64,000 nt of DNA from Candidatus Lightella neohaematopini. GTDB lineage: Bacteria > Pseudomonadota > Gammaproteobacteria > Enterobacterales > Enterobacteriaceae. The notes beneath the pieces are model-generated. The model was not told where the DNA came from, did no database searches, and saw only the letters and a program-made list of their open reading frames with translations. Of the stretch, positions 1-8,806 are shown in pieces. A program made the translations under genes and the position numbers. The stretch spans positions 1-64,000 of the forward strand of contig JAOBJN010000001.1 in the NCBI GenBank assembly GCA_025728475.1, in the 5' to 3' direction. Numbering within the stretch: position 1 is the first letter of the stretch; each line of letters opens with the position of its first letter.

Positions 1-911
1 TTAGATAATTTTTTTAATAAAATTTTCATATCTTTAGGTAAAGGAGCATACCATATTTTTTTACTATTATTAAATGGATAATTAAACTTTAATTTATATG
101 AATGTAATGCTTGTCTATTAAAATTTATATCATTTTCTTTATTTCTAAAAATAACATTATATTTTACATCACCTAATATTGGATGTTTAATATATGACAT
201 ATGTACTCTAATCTGATGAGTTCTGCCAGTTTCCAATATTACTCGCAAATAAGTATAATTTTTGAAATATTTTATTACTTTGTAATGAGTAATAGCTAAT
301 TTTCCAAAATTACATACTTTCATACAAGTTCGATCATATGTATTTCTAGATATTGGTTTAATTATAGATCCATATTTATTAGTATGTCCATGTACTATTG
401 CTAAATACTCTTTAATAATTTGCTTATTTTTCATTAGTTGTGTTAATTTATACTGAGTAAATAGATTCTTTGCTATTATTAATATACCAGTTGTATTTTT
501 ATCTAATCTGTGTATAATACCTACTCTAGGTAGATTAATATTTAGTGGACAATGATATAATATAGCATTTAGTACAGTATTATATTTTTCATCACTAGAA
601 TACATAGCAAAATTACTTTGTTTGTTTATTATTAATATATTATGGTCTTCATAGATTATATTTAATCTAATATTTTTGGGTGTAATAATACTATTATTAG
701 ATAAGTTAATATTAAGTTCTATTTTATCATTACAATAAACTTTTTTATCAGGATTAGATATAATAATATTATTAACTTTTACTAAGCCATGTAGTATAAA
801 ATGTTTTATTTTTTCTCTAGAATATATTTTACTTAATTTTGTAATTACTTTATCTAATCTTTGTCCATTTTGTTCTTTTTTGGGAATATAAAAAATACTA
901 TTTATTTTCAT
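1..911 (-). CDS. rluD: 23S rRNA pseudouridine synthase RluD, 3' end cut by the window edge
   Basis: RluD makes pseudouridines in helix 69 of 23S rRNA. Reading leftward from the ATG at 911-909, the frame stays open to base 1 (about 303 residues, against 326 in E. coli), so only the last residues and the stop lie outside. The N-terminus is an S4-like RNA-binding segment containing GQRLDKVITKL. The catalytic signature HRLDKNTTGI, with its aspartate, is encoded near 490-520, and the later GRTHQIRVHM motif is also present. The neighbour is bamD, divergently arranged as in E. coli, which favours RluD over RluC. The two start codons are only 10 bp apart. Homology is clear and the paralogue choice rests on synteny. 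Confidence 0.9.
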   Translation of the reverse strand, partial: MKINSIFYIPKKEQNGQRLDKVITKLSKIYSREKIKHFILHGLVKVNNIIISNPDKKVYCNDKIELNINLSNNSIITPKNIRLNIIYEDHNILIINKQSNFAMYSSDEKYNTVLNAILYHCPLNINLPRVGIIHRLDKNTTGILIIAKNLFTQYKLTQLMKNKQIIKEYLAIVHGHTNKYGSIIKPISRNTYDRTCMKVCNFGKLAITHYKVIKYFKNYTYLRVILETGRTHQIRVHMSYIKHPILGDVKYNVIFRNKENDINFNRQALHSYKLKFNYPFNNSKKIWYAPLPKDMKILLKKLS

Positions 912-921
912 TAATTAATTT

Positions 922-1536
922 ATGTTTATATCTGCTTTAAAAAAGTATTTTATTTTTATACTATTATTTAGTAATATTAATTCATCTGTAGGAAAACAAT
1001 ATTATAATAATATAAGTGAAAATAATAAAATTATAGACATTATTTGTAAATATAAAAAAAATACTAATGAAAAATTAGTAGTTGATAATTTTAATTTAAG
1101 TAAGTTACATAAATTATTAGTTAATATTAATATATTTATAAAAAAATATTCTAAAACGTTTGTGAATATTGATAGATTAATGTATCTAAAAGGACTAATA
1201 TATATTAGATTATATCACGGTAGATTATTTGATTTAAATAAAAATTACCAAAACATAATATGTGCATTTAAAATATTTAATAATTTAAAAAAAAATAGTT
1301 TACAATTTAAAAATAATAAATTAATAGATTATTATTTAGCATATACCAAAAAAATAATATTGAAAAAAAAAATTAGTATTATAAAATACTATTTACACCA
1401 TCATAATTATATAACTGTAATTAATAGATCTAATAAAATTATTAACTATATTAATAATAAGAAAATGTTAAAAAAAATAAAATCAATAATTGATTGTTCG
1501 TATTTTCATCTTAGTATAAAAAAGCTTATTAAATAA
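922..1536 (+). CDS. bamD: Outer-membrane protein assembly factor BamD, divergent and without lipobox
   Basis: BamD is an essential TPR-type lipoprotein of the BAM complex, which inserts beta-barrel proteins into the outer membrane. The 204 residues (about 245 in E. coli) are heavily diverged, but NIDRLMYLKGL matches E. coli NIDYVMYMRGL, and a later YYLHHHNYITVINR segment matches the YYTERGAWVAVVNR region. The divergent position next to rluD is the E. coli arrangement. The N-terminus is basic then hydrophobic (residues 1-22), like a signal peptide. The lipobox cysteine is missing, and the first Cys is at residue 42. A9 (1287-1295) and A10 (1363-1372) tracts lie in frame. The assignment rests on synteny plus weak similarity. 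Confidence 0.75.
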   Translation: MFISALKKYFIFILLFSNINSSVGKQYYNNISENNKIIDIICKYKKNTNEKLVVDNFNLSKLHKLLVNINIFIKKYSKTFVNIDRLMYLKGLIYIRLYHGRLFDLNKNYQNIICAFKIFNNLKKNSLQFKNNKLIDYYLAYTKKIILKKKISIIKYYLHHHNYITVINRSNKIINYINNKKMLKKIKSIIDCSYFHLSIKKLIK

Positions 1537-1537
1537 A

Positions 1538-2545
1538 TTATTTATTTTTAAAAGACAAATTTTTATATATTTCAAATAATATTTTATGAGTAGTATTCCA
1601 ATTGATACATGGATCAGTAATAGAAACTCCATATTTTAAATATTTTGGTAAAGTTAATTTCTGATTACCAGAATTTATATTACTTTCTAACATAATACCA
1701 ATAATATCACGATTATTATTATTAATTTGTGTTATTACTGATCTAGCTACTTTTAATTGATTTAAATAGTTATTACTTGCATTACCATGACTACAATCTA
1801 CTATTAATTTAGTTGGTAAACCAAAATTAATCATCTGTTGTTTACAAAAATGTATACTACTATTATGATAATTAGGTGTTTTACCTCCCCGTAAAATAAT
1901 ATGACTATTATAATTACCATTAGTGTTAATTACAGTAATTTTTCCATGTTGATCTATATTAATAAAACTATGTTTTAATCTAGATGCTTGTACAGCATTT
2001 ATAGCTTTTATTATATTACCGTCAGTATTATTTTTGAAACCCACCGGCATTGGTATACCAGATACTACTTCTCGATGAATTTGAGATTCAACAGTTCTAG
2101 CTCCAATTGCTCCCCAACTGATTAAATCATTAATATATTGATAATTATTTATGGATAAAATTTCTGTAGCTATTGGTAATTTTAGCTTTAATAAAGTTAA
2201 TAATAAATTACGTGCTATAAATAATCCAGATTCAATATCAAAGGACTGATTAATATATGGATCATTAATTAATCCTTTCCAACCATTAATAGTACGAGAT
2301 TTTTCTAAATATACTCTCATTATAATATATAATTTATTATTTAATTTTTCTGATAATAATCTTAATCTTGTACCATAATCAATAGCAGATTTTATTTCAT
2401 GAATTGAACAAGGACCACATATAACTAATAATCTTGAATCTTTACCATTAATAATATTTTTAACAATTTTTCTAGATTTTAAAACAAAATCTTTAATAAC
2501 GTTATTTATTGGGAGAATATTTTTAAGCTCACTTGGAGTAATCAT
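1538..2545 (-). CDS. aroF: 3-deoxy-7-phosphoheptulonate (DAHP) synthase, AroF position
   Basis: Condenses phosphoenolpyruvate with erythrose-4-phosphate, the first step of the shikimate pathway. Class I DAHP synthase hallmarks are visible: LLVICGPCSIHE, GWKGLINDP, GAIGARTVESQIHRE, PVGFKNNTDG, HIILRGGK and VDCSHGN. The last matches AroF/AroH rather than AroG, and the location between bamD and rplS is that of E. coli aroF. At 335 residues it begins at the position equivalent to about residue 18 of E. coli AroF (356 aa), so the N-terminal segment linked to tyrosine feedback is absent. No in-frame upstream ATG restores it. The raiA, pheA and tyrA genes that sit between bamD and aroF in E. coli are gone. 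The gene ends 1 bp from the convergent bamD. Confidence 0.92.
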   Translation of the reverse strand: MITPSELKNILPINNVIKDFVLKSRKIVKNIINGKDSRLLVICGPCSIHEIKSAIDYGTRLRLLSEKLNNKLYIIMRVYLEKSRTINGWKGLINDPYINQSFDIESGLFIARNLLLTLLKLKLPIATEILSINNYQYINDLISWGAIGARTVESQIHREVVSGIPMPVGFKNNTDGNIIKAINAVQASRLKHSFINIDQHGKITVINTNGNYNSHIILRGGKTPNYHNSSIHFCKQQMINFGLPTKLIVDCSHGNASNNYLNQLKVARSVITQINNNNRDIIGIMLESNINSGNQKLTLPKYLKYGVSITDPCINWNTTHKILFEIYKNLSFKNK

Positions 2546-2594
2546 AAAATATTTATATAATATATAAACTGAAATAAAATTATTATAAATAAAA

Positions 2595-2963
2595 CTACTT
2601 TTTACTACCCTTTTTTATTCTTTCTTTTATACGAGTAGCTTTACCAGATAATTTACGTAAATAATATAATTTTGATCTACGCACAAATCCATAACGTTTA
2701 ACAATTATATTATAAATAATTGGAGAATGTAACAAAAATACTCGTTCCACATTCTCATTATTAGAATATTTACGAACAGTAAACGACGAATTTAATCTAT
2801 GATTACGAATACTAATAACTATTCCTTCAAAAGATTGTATTCTTCTTTTATCTCCTTCTAATATCCATATTTTTACTTGTACTGTATCACCAGTTCTAAA
2901 ATTAGGAATGTTCTTTTTAAGATATTTTTCCTCTACTAATTTTATAATATTAATTTTATTCAT
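2595..2963 (-). CDS. rplS: Large-subunit ribosomal protein L19
   Basis: L19 sits at the 30S-50S interface. The product has about 122 residues (115 in E. coli) and contains [44 protein letters not shown] and [18 protein letters not shown], followed by a short lysine-rich tail. I use the ATG at 2963; a TTG two codons earlier is less likely. It is the last gene of the leftward rpsP-rimM-trmD-rplS order, which is the same as in E. coli, so co-transcription is expected. Confidence 0.96.
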   Translation of the reverse strand: MNKINIIKLVEEKYLKKNIPNFRTGDTVQVKIWILEGDKRRIQSFEGIVISIRNHRLNSSFTVRKYSNNENVERVFLLHSPIIYNIIVKRYGFVRRSKLYYLRKLSGKATRIKERIKKGSKK

Positions 2964-2994
2964 AGACAATAAGTATTACCAAAAATAGTTAAAT

Positions 2995-3744
2995 TTATTT
3001 AAAACACATTAAATTATTTTCTTTTTTAAATTCTAATAATAACTTTTTTTGTTCATCAGATAAAGTAATTTTACTTAATAAATCTGGTCTTCTTAAGAAA
3101 GTCCGACCAAGAGATTGTTTTAATTTCCATTTATTTATTTCATTATGATTACCAGATAATAACACAGATGGTACTGACATATTTTCTATTATTTTTGGTC
3201 TAGTATATTGAGGATAACTTAGTAGTCCATTATAAAAAGAATTATCTATTAAAGATTCATATTTAATAATATTAGGTAACATTCTACATACTGCATCTAT
3301 CAATATCATTGCTGCTAATTCCCCATTACTAATAATGTAATCACCAATAGATAATTCTTCGTCAACTACTTTAGTCAGTAATCTTTCATCTATACCTTTA
3401 TAACGTCCACACAATATTATTATATGTTTAGTATTAGATATTTTATTTATACTATATTGATTTAATTTTTTTCCTTGAGGAGATAGATAAACAACCTTTG
3501 TTTTAACGTTAGTATTTTTTTTAGCATAAGAAACAGCACGATAAACAGGATCAAATTTAATTACCATACTTGCACCACCGCCATATGGTCTATCATCTAT
3601 TGAATGATAATCATTTTTAGTAAAATCACGAATATCAATATAATTTATTGACAAAATCCCTTTTTTTATAGCTTTTCTTATTATACCGTACTTAGCAAAT
3701 GAATCAAATATTTCTGGTAATAAACTAATTATGCTAATCAACAT
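2995..3744 (-). CDS. trmD: tRNA (guanine-N1)-methyltransferase TrmD
   Basis: TrmD methylates G37 of tRNAs that read CNN codons and prevents frameshifting. The SPOUT-family features are present: DDRPYGGGASM, YLSPQGKKLNQ, IILCGRYKGIDERLL, SIGDYIISNGELAAM, and the C-terminal LLSGNHNEINKWKLKQSLGR. The ATG at 3744 places the protein start (MLISIISLLPEIF) as in E. coli MWIGIISLFPEMF; a TTG at 3753 would add three residues. The length of about 249 aa is normal. It lies 11 bp downstream of rimM in a compact ribosomal operon. Confidence 0.96.
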   Translation of the reverse strand: MLISIISLLPEIFDSFAKYGIIRKAIKKGILSINYIDIRDFTKNDYHSIDDRPYGGGASMVIKFDPVYRAVSYAKKNTNVKTKVVYLSPQGKKLNQYSINKISNTKHIIILCGRYKGIDERLLTKVVDEELSIGDYIISNGELAAMILIDAVCRMLPNIIKYESLIDNSFYNGLLSYPQYTRPKIIENMSVPSVLLSGNHNEINKWKLKQSLGRTFLRRPDLLSKITLSDEQKKLLLEFKKENNLMCFK

Positions 3745-3755
3745 AAATAACAATA

Positions 3756-4298
3756 CTAATATTTAGGATTCCAAATAACAACCATAATTTTATTTTTTAT
3801 ATCTATTTTTTTTATAACCTTATTATATAAATAGGGAATAAATCTTTCATAAATATTAAAATAATCATCAACATTTTTTTTAACAATTAAAACATCATTA
3901 GCTTTAGTTTCTATAATATTAGAAACTACCCCAAAAAAATAATTTTCTATATTTATTACTTTTAAACCAATAATATCTACCCAATAATATTCGTTATTAC
4001 TTAATACTGGTAATTGTTTTTTATCAATGAAAATATAATAATTAGTTAATAACTTAGCTTTTTCTTTATTATCAATATCATTAATTTTTAATATTATACA
4101 ATTTTTATTAAATTTCCAAGAATTAATTCTTAATTTTTTCCAATTATTATTAGTATTAATGTCTCTAATAAAAAATGGTTGATAAGAAAAAATATCTATT
4201 TTTCTTTTTGTAAAAGAATAAATTCTTAACCATCCAAATATTCCATAAGTTGATCCTATTTGACCAACTATTATTGGATTATTTAATTTATGTATCAT
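3756..4298 (-). CDS. rimM: Ribosome maturation factor RimM
   Basis: RimM binds ribosomal protein S19 and helps mature the 30S head. At 180 residues (182 in E. coli), the N-terminus shows the RimM pattern IIVGQIGSTYGIFGWLRI, and the C-terminal PRC-barrel half includes YYWVDIIGLKVIN and ANDVLIV. Similarity is moderate, but the position between trmD and rpsP is diagnostic. The gene starts 6 bp after the rpsP stop. Confidence 0.93.
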   Translation of the reverse strand: MIHKLNNPIIVGQIGSTYGIFGWLRIYSFTKRKIDIFSYQPFFIRDINTNNNWKKLRINSWKFNKNCIILKINDIDNKEKAKLLTNYYIFIDKKQLPVLSNNEYYWVDIIGLKVINIENYFFGVVSNIIETKANDVLIVKKNVDDYFNIYERFIPYLYNKVIKKIDIKNKIMVVIWNPKY

Positions 4299-4304
4299 TA
4301 AAAA

Positions 4305-4547
4305 TTAACCATTACAATAATTATTTAATATATATGAAACCCTTTTCGATATATAAGCACCACAAGATTTCCAATATTTTAAACGATTAATGTTTATATA
4401 CACCGAATTATTTGTCTTTATTATAGGATTAAAAAACCCAATACGTTCGATAAAACGACCATCACGAGGATTTCTTACATCAGTAACAATAACATGATAA
4501 AACGGTTTTTTTCTTACTCCACAACGGGATAATCTAATTTTTATCAT
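4305..4547 (-). CDS. rpsP: Small-subunit ribosomal protein S16
   Basis: S16 is an early 30S assembly protein. It has 80 residues (82 in E. coli), with the canonical start MIKIRLSRCGVRKKPFYHV and the GRFIERIGFFNP motif. The C-terminus, after the YWKSCGA segment, is slightly diverged. It opens the rpsP-rimM-trmD-rplS operon, 37 bp downstream of ffh. Confidence 0.97.
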   Translation of the reverse strand: MIKIRLSRCGVRKKPFYHVIVTDVRNPRDGRFIERIGFFNPIIKTNNSVYININRLKYWKSCGAYISKRVSYILNNYCNG

Positions 4548-4584
4548 AATTATAATTTTATCAAAATATTTTATTTATAACAAT

Positions 4585-5916
4585 TTATCTCTTATAAAAT
4601 TTGTTTGTAACTAATTTATTCATATTATTTAATATTTTTAAAAAATTATTATTTTTTACTTTTTTTATCGTTTTTTGAATTAAAAAAAACTGTTTTAACA
4701 ATATATTAATATCTTGAATATTAACACCAGAACCTTTAGAAATACGTTTTTTATGAGAACTTTTTATTATGAGTGGATTATTTCTTTCTAAATTAGTCAT
4801 TGAATTTATAATAGCTTCTGATTTAATCAAAAATTTAGCATCAATATTATTAATACCATACTTGATATTATCAAATGTATTAGTAATACCTGGTATCTTG
4901 TTTAAGATACCATTTATACCACTAATTCTGTTAATTTTCTTTAATTGATTTAAAAAATCAAACAAATTAAAATTATTATCAATTTTATTATTTTTATTTA
5001 AATGACTATAATTAATATTACTTAAAGATAAAGTATCTACTGTACCTAATATTCTATTTATTATTTTGTTTGGATTAAATAATTCTATTTCACTAATTTT
5101 TTCTCCAGTACCGACAAACTTTATTGGACTATGTATTATATGTTTCAATGATAGTATAGTACCGCCTTTAGCATCACTATCCATTTTGGTTATCATCATG
5201 CTACTAATTGGTAAACGATCATTAATATTTTTAGCTAAATTAGTAATATCTTGACCTATAGTAATATCCGTAACTAACATAATCTCATTTAATTCTAATA
5301 AATCATGTACTATTTTTATATTTTCTATATAATCATGATTGTAAATTTTACCAGCAGTATCAATTAATAATATATCATAATTTTTTAGTTTAAAATAAAT
5401 TAATACTTGTTTAATAATATCTGTTGTATCAGAATAACTATTTAATAATAGATAATCTATTTTAGCTAATCTAGATAATAATTCTAATTGGTTAAATGCT
5501 GCAGGCCTATAAATATCAATAGAAGTAACCAAAACTTTCTTTCCCGTATTTTGTATTAATTTAGCTACTTTAATAGTACTAGTAGTTTTTCCTGATCCTG
5601 GAGCTCCAATTAATAATATAGACTTTAATTTACCAACTAAAGATAGTTTAGTACTATTTTTTATAGTATTAACTAATTCTTGACGTATGACATTGATAAA
5701 TTGTTCTCCATTAGTAAAACTAATATCACTATTTTGTTTAATTTTATTTTTTATTCTATTAGTAATATCATCTACTACTAATAGTGATACATCTGATTCT
5801 AAAAGAGTAATTTTTATTTTTTCTATTGAATCATTAATATTGTATCTAGATAGTAAACTTTTATTACTGATATTATTTATTATTTTACTTAATTTATTTG
5901 ATAGATTATTAAACAT
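4585..5916 (-). CDS. ffh: Signal recognition particle protein Ffh
   Basis: Ffh is the GTPase that, with 4.5S RNA, targets nascent inner-membrane proteins to FtsY and the translocon. It has 443 residues (453 in E. coli). The N domain (about 1-90) is followed by the G domain with P-loop GAPGSGKT at 104-111, VLVTSIDIYRPAAFNQL, LLIDTAGK and TKMDSDAKGG. The M domain (about 320-443) keeps RISKGSGVNIQDINILLKQF but has a poor methionine content, as expected from A+T-driven drift. It lies upstream of rpsP as in E. coli. The 4.5S RNA gene is not in this window. Confidence 0.96.
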   Translation of the reverse strand: MFNNLSNKLSKIINNISNKSLLSRYNINDSIEKIKITLLESDVSLLVVDDITNRIKNKIKQNSDISFTNGEQFINVIRQELVNTIKNSTKLSLVGKLKSILLIGAPGSGKTTSTIKVAKLIQNTGKKVLVTSIDIYRPAAFNQLELLSRLAKIDYLLLNSYSDTTDIIKQVLIYFKLKNYDILLIDTAGKIYNHDYIENIKIVHDLLELNEIMLVTDITIGQDITNLAKNINDRLPISSMMITKMDSDAKGGTILSLKHIIHSPIKFVGTGEKISEIELFNPNKIINRILGTVDTLSLSNINYSHLNKNNKIDNNFNLFDFLNQLKKINRISGINGILNKIPGITNTFDNIKYGINNIDAKFLIKSEAIINSMTNLERNNPLIIKSSHKKRISKGSGVNIQDINILLKQFFLIQKTIKKVKNNNFLKILNNMNKLVTNKFYKR

Positions 5917-6058
5917 TGAATTATTTTAACTATTTAATTACTTTATAAAGTACTATGCTAACTAATATATTGTTACTATAACATAAATAACTATTAAATT
6001 AACTTCTAAAAAAATAATTTTATTTCAAAATTAATATTATTACTAATATATATTGTTT

Positions 6059-7153
6059 TTATTCGCACAAAATACATTTTTTTATAAAACCTCCACCTAA
6101 ACAATATTCTGACAAATAAAATACTATTGATTGTCCTGGAGTAACTGCTAATACTAATTCATAAAGATAAACTAAAAGATTATTTTTGTTTGGTATTACT
6201 AAACATTTTATATCCTTATGTTGATAACGTACCTTTGCAGTACATTGCAGCGGTTTATTTAATTTTTTTTGATTAATCCAATTTACTTGATTAACAACTA
6301 CTATATTTGACATTAATTTTTTATCTCTGCGATTTTGAGTAACTATTAATACATTATTTACAATATCTTTGTTAACAACATACCATGGCTTACTAAGCAT
6401 ACCAGAAATACCACCTATACCTATACCTTTACGTTGACCAATAGTATAATATATTAATCCATCATGATTACCTAAAATATTACCATTAACGGATTTAATT
6501 TTTCCTGGTTTAGATTTTAAATATCTACTAATAAAATTATTAAATTTTTTTTTACCTATAAAACACATACCAGTAGAATCTTTTTTATTAGCATTAGATA
6601 AATTAATTCTATTAGCAATACTTCTTACTTGAAACTTTGTTAAATGTCCAACAGGAAATAAAACTTTCTCTAATATACTGTTATTTATAGTATATAAAAA
6701 ATAACTTTGATCTTTATTTTTATCAATACCTCTTAACAAAGAATAATGATTATTAATAATAACTGAGCGAACATAATGACCAGTTGCAATATAATCAGCC
6801 TTTAGCTTTTTTAAAGCAAAATCAAGAAATACTTTAAATTTTATTTCTTTATTGCATAATACATCAGGATTTGGTGTATAACCTAATTTATAATAAATTA
6901 AACATAATCTAAATACATTTTCCCAATATTCATATGAAAAATTAGCAACATTCAACTTAATATTTAATTTTTTACATACTAATTCTGTATCATACAAATC
7001 TTGAGCAGCAGAACATTGATATATAGTATCATCATCTTCCCAGTTTTTCATAAATAAACCTTCTACATAATATCCTTTTTGTTGTAATAACCAAGCAGAA
7101 ACAGAAGAATCAACACCACCAGATAATCCTATAATAACTTTTTTCTTTTTCAT
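6059..7153 (-). CDS. mnmA: tRNA 2-thiouridylase MnmA
   Basis: MnmA puts the 2-thio group on U34 of tRNA-Lys, tRNA-Glu and tRNA-Gln, using sulfur relayed from IscS through the Tus proteins. It has 364 residues (368 in E. coli). The PP-loop GLSGGVDSSVSAWLL is at 9-23, GLFMKNWEDDD follows, and the catalytic cysteines lie in CNKEIKF and TGMCFIG. YTIGQRKGIGIGG and PWYVVNKD are family markers. tRNA-Val lies 27 bp upstream on the same strand, so the two may share a transcript. E. coli mnmA is not next to ffh, so this is a rearrangement junction. Confidence 0.96.
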   Translation of the reverse strand: MKKKKVIIGLSGGVDSSVSAWLLQQKGYYVEGLFMKNWEDDDTIYQCSAAQDLYDTELVCKKLNIKLNVANFSYEYWENVFRLCLIYYKLGYTPNPDVLCNKEIKFKVFLDFALKKLKADYIATGHYVRSVIINNHYSLLRGIDKNKDQSYFLYTINNSILEKVLFPVGHLTKFQVRSIANRINLSNANKKDSTGMCFIGKKKFNNFISRYLKSKPGKIKSVNGNILGNHDGLIYYTIGQRKGIGIGGISGMLSKPWYVVNKDIVNNVLIVTQNRRDKKLMSNIVVVNQVNWINQKKLNKPLQCTAKVRYQHKDIKCLVIPNKNNLLVYLYELVLAVTPGQSIVFYLSEYCLGGGFIKKCILCE

Positions 7154-7180
7154 AATAATATTAAAATTATTAAAATAGAA

Positions 7181-7253
7181 TAGGTGATGGCGGAATCGAA
7201 CCGTCGACCTCCTCCTTGTAAGAGAGGTGCTCTACCAACTGAGCTAATCACCT
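7181..7253 (-). tRNA. tRNA-Val, anticodon UAC
   Basis: The reverse strand folds as a cloverleaf of 73 nt: acceptor AGGTGAT pairing with ATCACCT, a D arm with TAGCTCAGTTGGTAGAGC, an anticodon stem-loop CTCTCTTACAAGGAG giving anticodon UAC, a T arm with GGTTCGATTCC and discriminator A. It closely matches E. coli tRNA-Val(UAC). The 3' CCA is not encoded, so it must be added by CCA-adding enzyme. It sits divergently upstream of gltX, where E. coli has its valU cluster. Confidence 0.97.
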
Positions 7254-7266
7254 TCAATGTTAATTG

Positions 7267-7295
7267 ATAATATATTTAACTATTATTTTAGTCAA
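7267..7295 (-). promoter_or_regulatory. Sigma70-type promoter for tRNA-Val
   Basis: On the reverse strand a -35 box TTGACT (7295-7290) is separated by exactly 17 bp from a -10 box TATTAT (7272-7267). The mature tRNA 5' end lies 13 nt downstream of the -10 box, so transcription would start only a few bases before the tRNA. This is the clearest promoter match I see in the window. In such A+T-rich DNA chance matches occur, but position, spacing and the GAC core of the -35 box all agree. Confidence 0.6.
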
Positions 7296-7387
7296 TAATC
7301 AATAATAAATAAAATTATTAATTGAAATATCATAAATTATATTATATCATTTTATATATTTATATTAAACATACCAAACTAATATTA

Positions 7388-8803
7388 ATGAATGTTATAA
7401 CAAGATTTTCTCCTAGTCCAACTGGATATTTGCATATTGGAAGTGTTCGTACTGCTTTATATTCATGGTTATTTGCTCGGGGTAAAAATGGTAGATTTAT
7501 TTTACGTATAGAAGATACTGATATAATTAGATCAAATAAACAACATTACAAACAACATATAATAGATAGTATGACTTGGTTAGGTATAAATTGGGATTAT
7601 GGTCCTTATTATCAAACTAATAGATTAAATAGATATTATTCTATTATTGATTATATGTTAAAAAATAATATTGCTTATAAATGTTTTTGTACAAAAGATA
7701 GATTAAAAGTATTAAGACAATCACAATTAATTAATAAAATTAAACCTAAATATGATGGACATTGTAGGAATATAAAATATACTAGTAATAGTAGTACTAA
7801 CTACGTAATAAGATTTCGTAATCCTGATAATGGTCATGTTGTTTTTAATGATTTAATAAGAGGAGAGATATCATTTAGTAATAGTGAAATAGATGATTTA
7901 ATAATATTACGTGCAAATAATATACCAACATATAATTTTTGTTCGGTAATTGATGACTATGATATGGGAGTTACTCATATTATAAGAGGGGAAGAACATA
8001 TCAATAATACTCCCCGTCAAATAAACATATTAAAGGCACTAGGTATAAATTTACCAAATTATGCTCATTTATCTATACTATTAGATAGTAATGGAAAAAA
8101 ATTATCTAAACGTAATAAATCTAACAATATTATGTACTACCATAATAACGGTATTCTAAAAGAAGCTTTACTTAATTATATAATAAAATTAGGTTGGTCA
8201 CATGGTAATAAAGAAATTTTTAATTTAAAGGAAGTAATAAATTTATTTGATTTAAATAAAGTTAATAAAACTCCTATTAAATTTGATATAAGTAAGTTAT
8301 TATGGTACAATAGGTATTATATGAATAACTTATCGATTGATTATATAGTTAATAATTTTATAAACTACTCTAAATTTTTAAATTTAAATTTTGACAAAAA
8401 TATAAAAATAAAAGATTTGTTAAAATTAACTATATCAAGATGTAACACAATGAAAGAAATTATTGATAAGTATCAATATTTATATAGTAATAAAATTAAT
8501 TTAAATTTAAATTATTTAAACAATTTAAATATTAAAGATAAATTAATTTTTTTAACTGTATTTAAAAATTTTTTGTTAAACTTAAAAAGTTCCAATAATT
8601 GGAATGTTCATAAAATACAAGATATTTTAGATCAAATATCTTTAAATAAAGAAGATAAAAAAATTTTTTATCAGATGCTGCGTTTTGCAATTACTAATAA
8701 TTTTGCTTCACCACCATTAAGTCAAATAATTTATGTTATCGGGAAATTTAATATTATTAATAGAATAGAAAATATAATTGAATTAATTAAAAAAATAGTT
8801 TAA
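7388..8803 (+). CDS. gltX: Glutamyl-tRNA synthetase
   Basis: Charges tRNA-Glu with glutamate. With the ATG at 7388 the protein has 471 residues, the E. coli length, and begins MNVITRFSPSPTGYLHIGS. A longer frame from 7322 adds 22 unlikely residues. Class I signatures are present: HIGS at 16-19 and the KMSKS-like KKLSKR. Zinc-binding region residues CFC and YDGHCR are retained, as are ILRIEDTD and YNFCSVIDDYDMGVTHIIRG. It is convergent with nupC (3 bp apart) and divergent from tRNA-Val, matching the ancestral enterobacterial arrangement. Confidence 0.96.
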   Translation: MNVITRFSPSPTGYLHIGSVRTALYSWLFARGKNGRFILRIEDTDIIRSNKQHYKQHIIDSMTWLGINWDYGPYYQTNRLNRYYSIIDYMLKNNIAYKCFCTKDRLKVLRQSQLINKIKPKYDGHCRNIKYTSNSSTNYVIRFRNPDNGHVVFNDLIRGEISFSNSEIDDLIILRANNIPTYNFCSVIDDYDMGVTHIIRGEEHINNTPRQINILKALGINLPNYAHLSILLDSNGKKLSKRNKSNNIMYYHNNGILKEALLNYIIKLGWSHGNKEIFNLKEVINLFDLNKVNKTPIKFDISKLLWYNRYYMNNLSIDYIVNNFINYSKFLNLNFDKNIKIKDLLKLTISRCNTMKEIIDKYQYLYSNKINLNLNYLNNLNIKDKLIFLTVFKNFLLNLKSSNNWNVHKIQDILDQISLNKEDKKIFYQMLRFAITNNFASPPLSQIIYVIGKFNIINRIENIIELIKKIV

Positions 8804-8806
8804 TTC

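Noticed and set aside
5687..5929. Hydrophobic 80-residue ORF on the plus strand
   Set aside because: It lies wholly antisense to the well-conserved ffh; the hydrophobicity is a by-product of antisense A+T-rich coding.
7322..7387. 22-residue N-terminal extension of gltX
   Set aside because: The ATG at 7388 gives exactly 471 residues and the canonical start.
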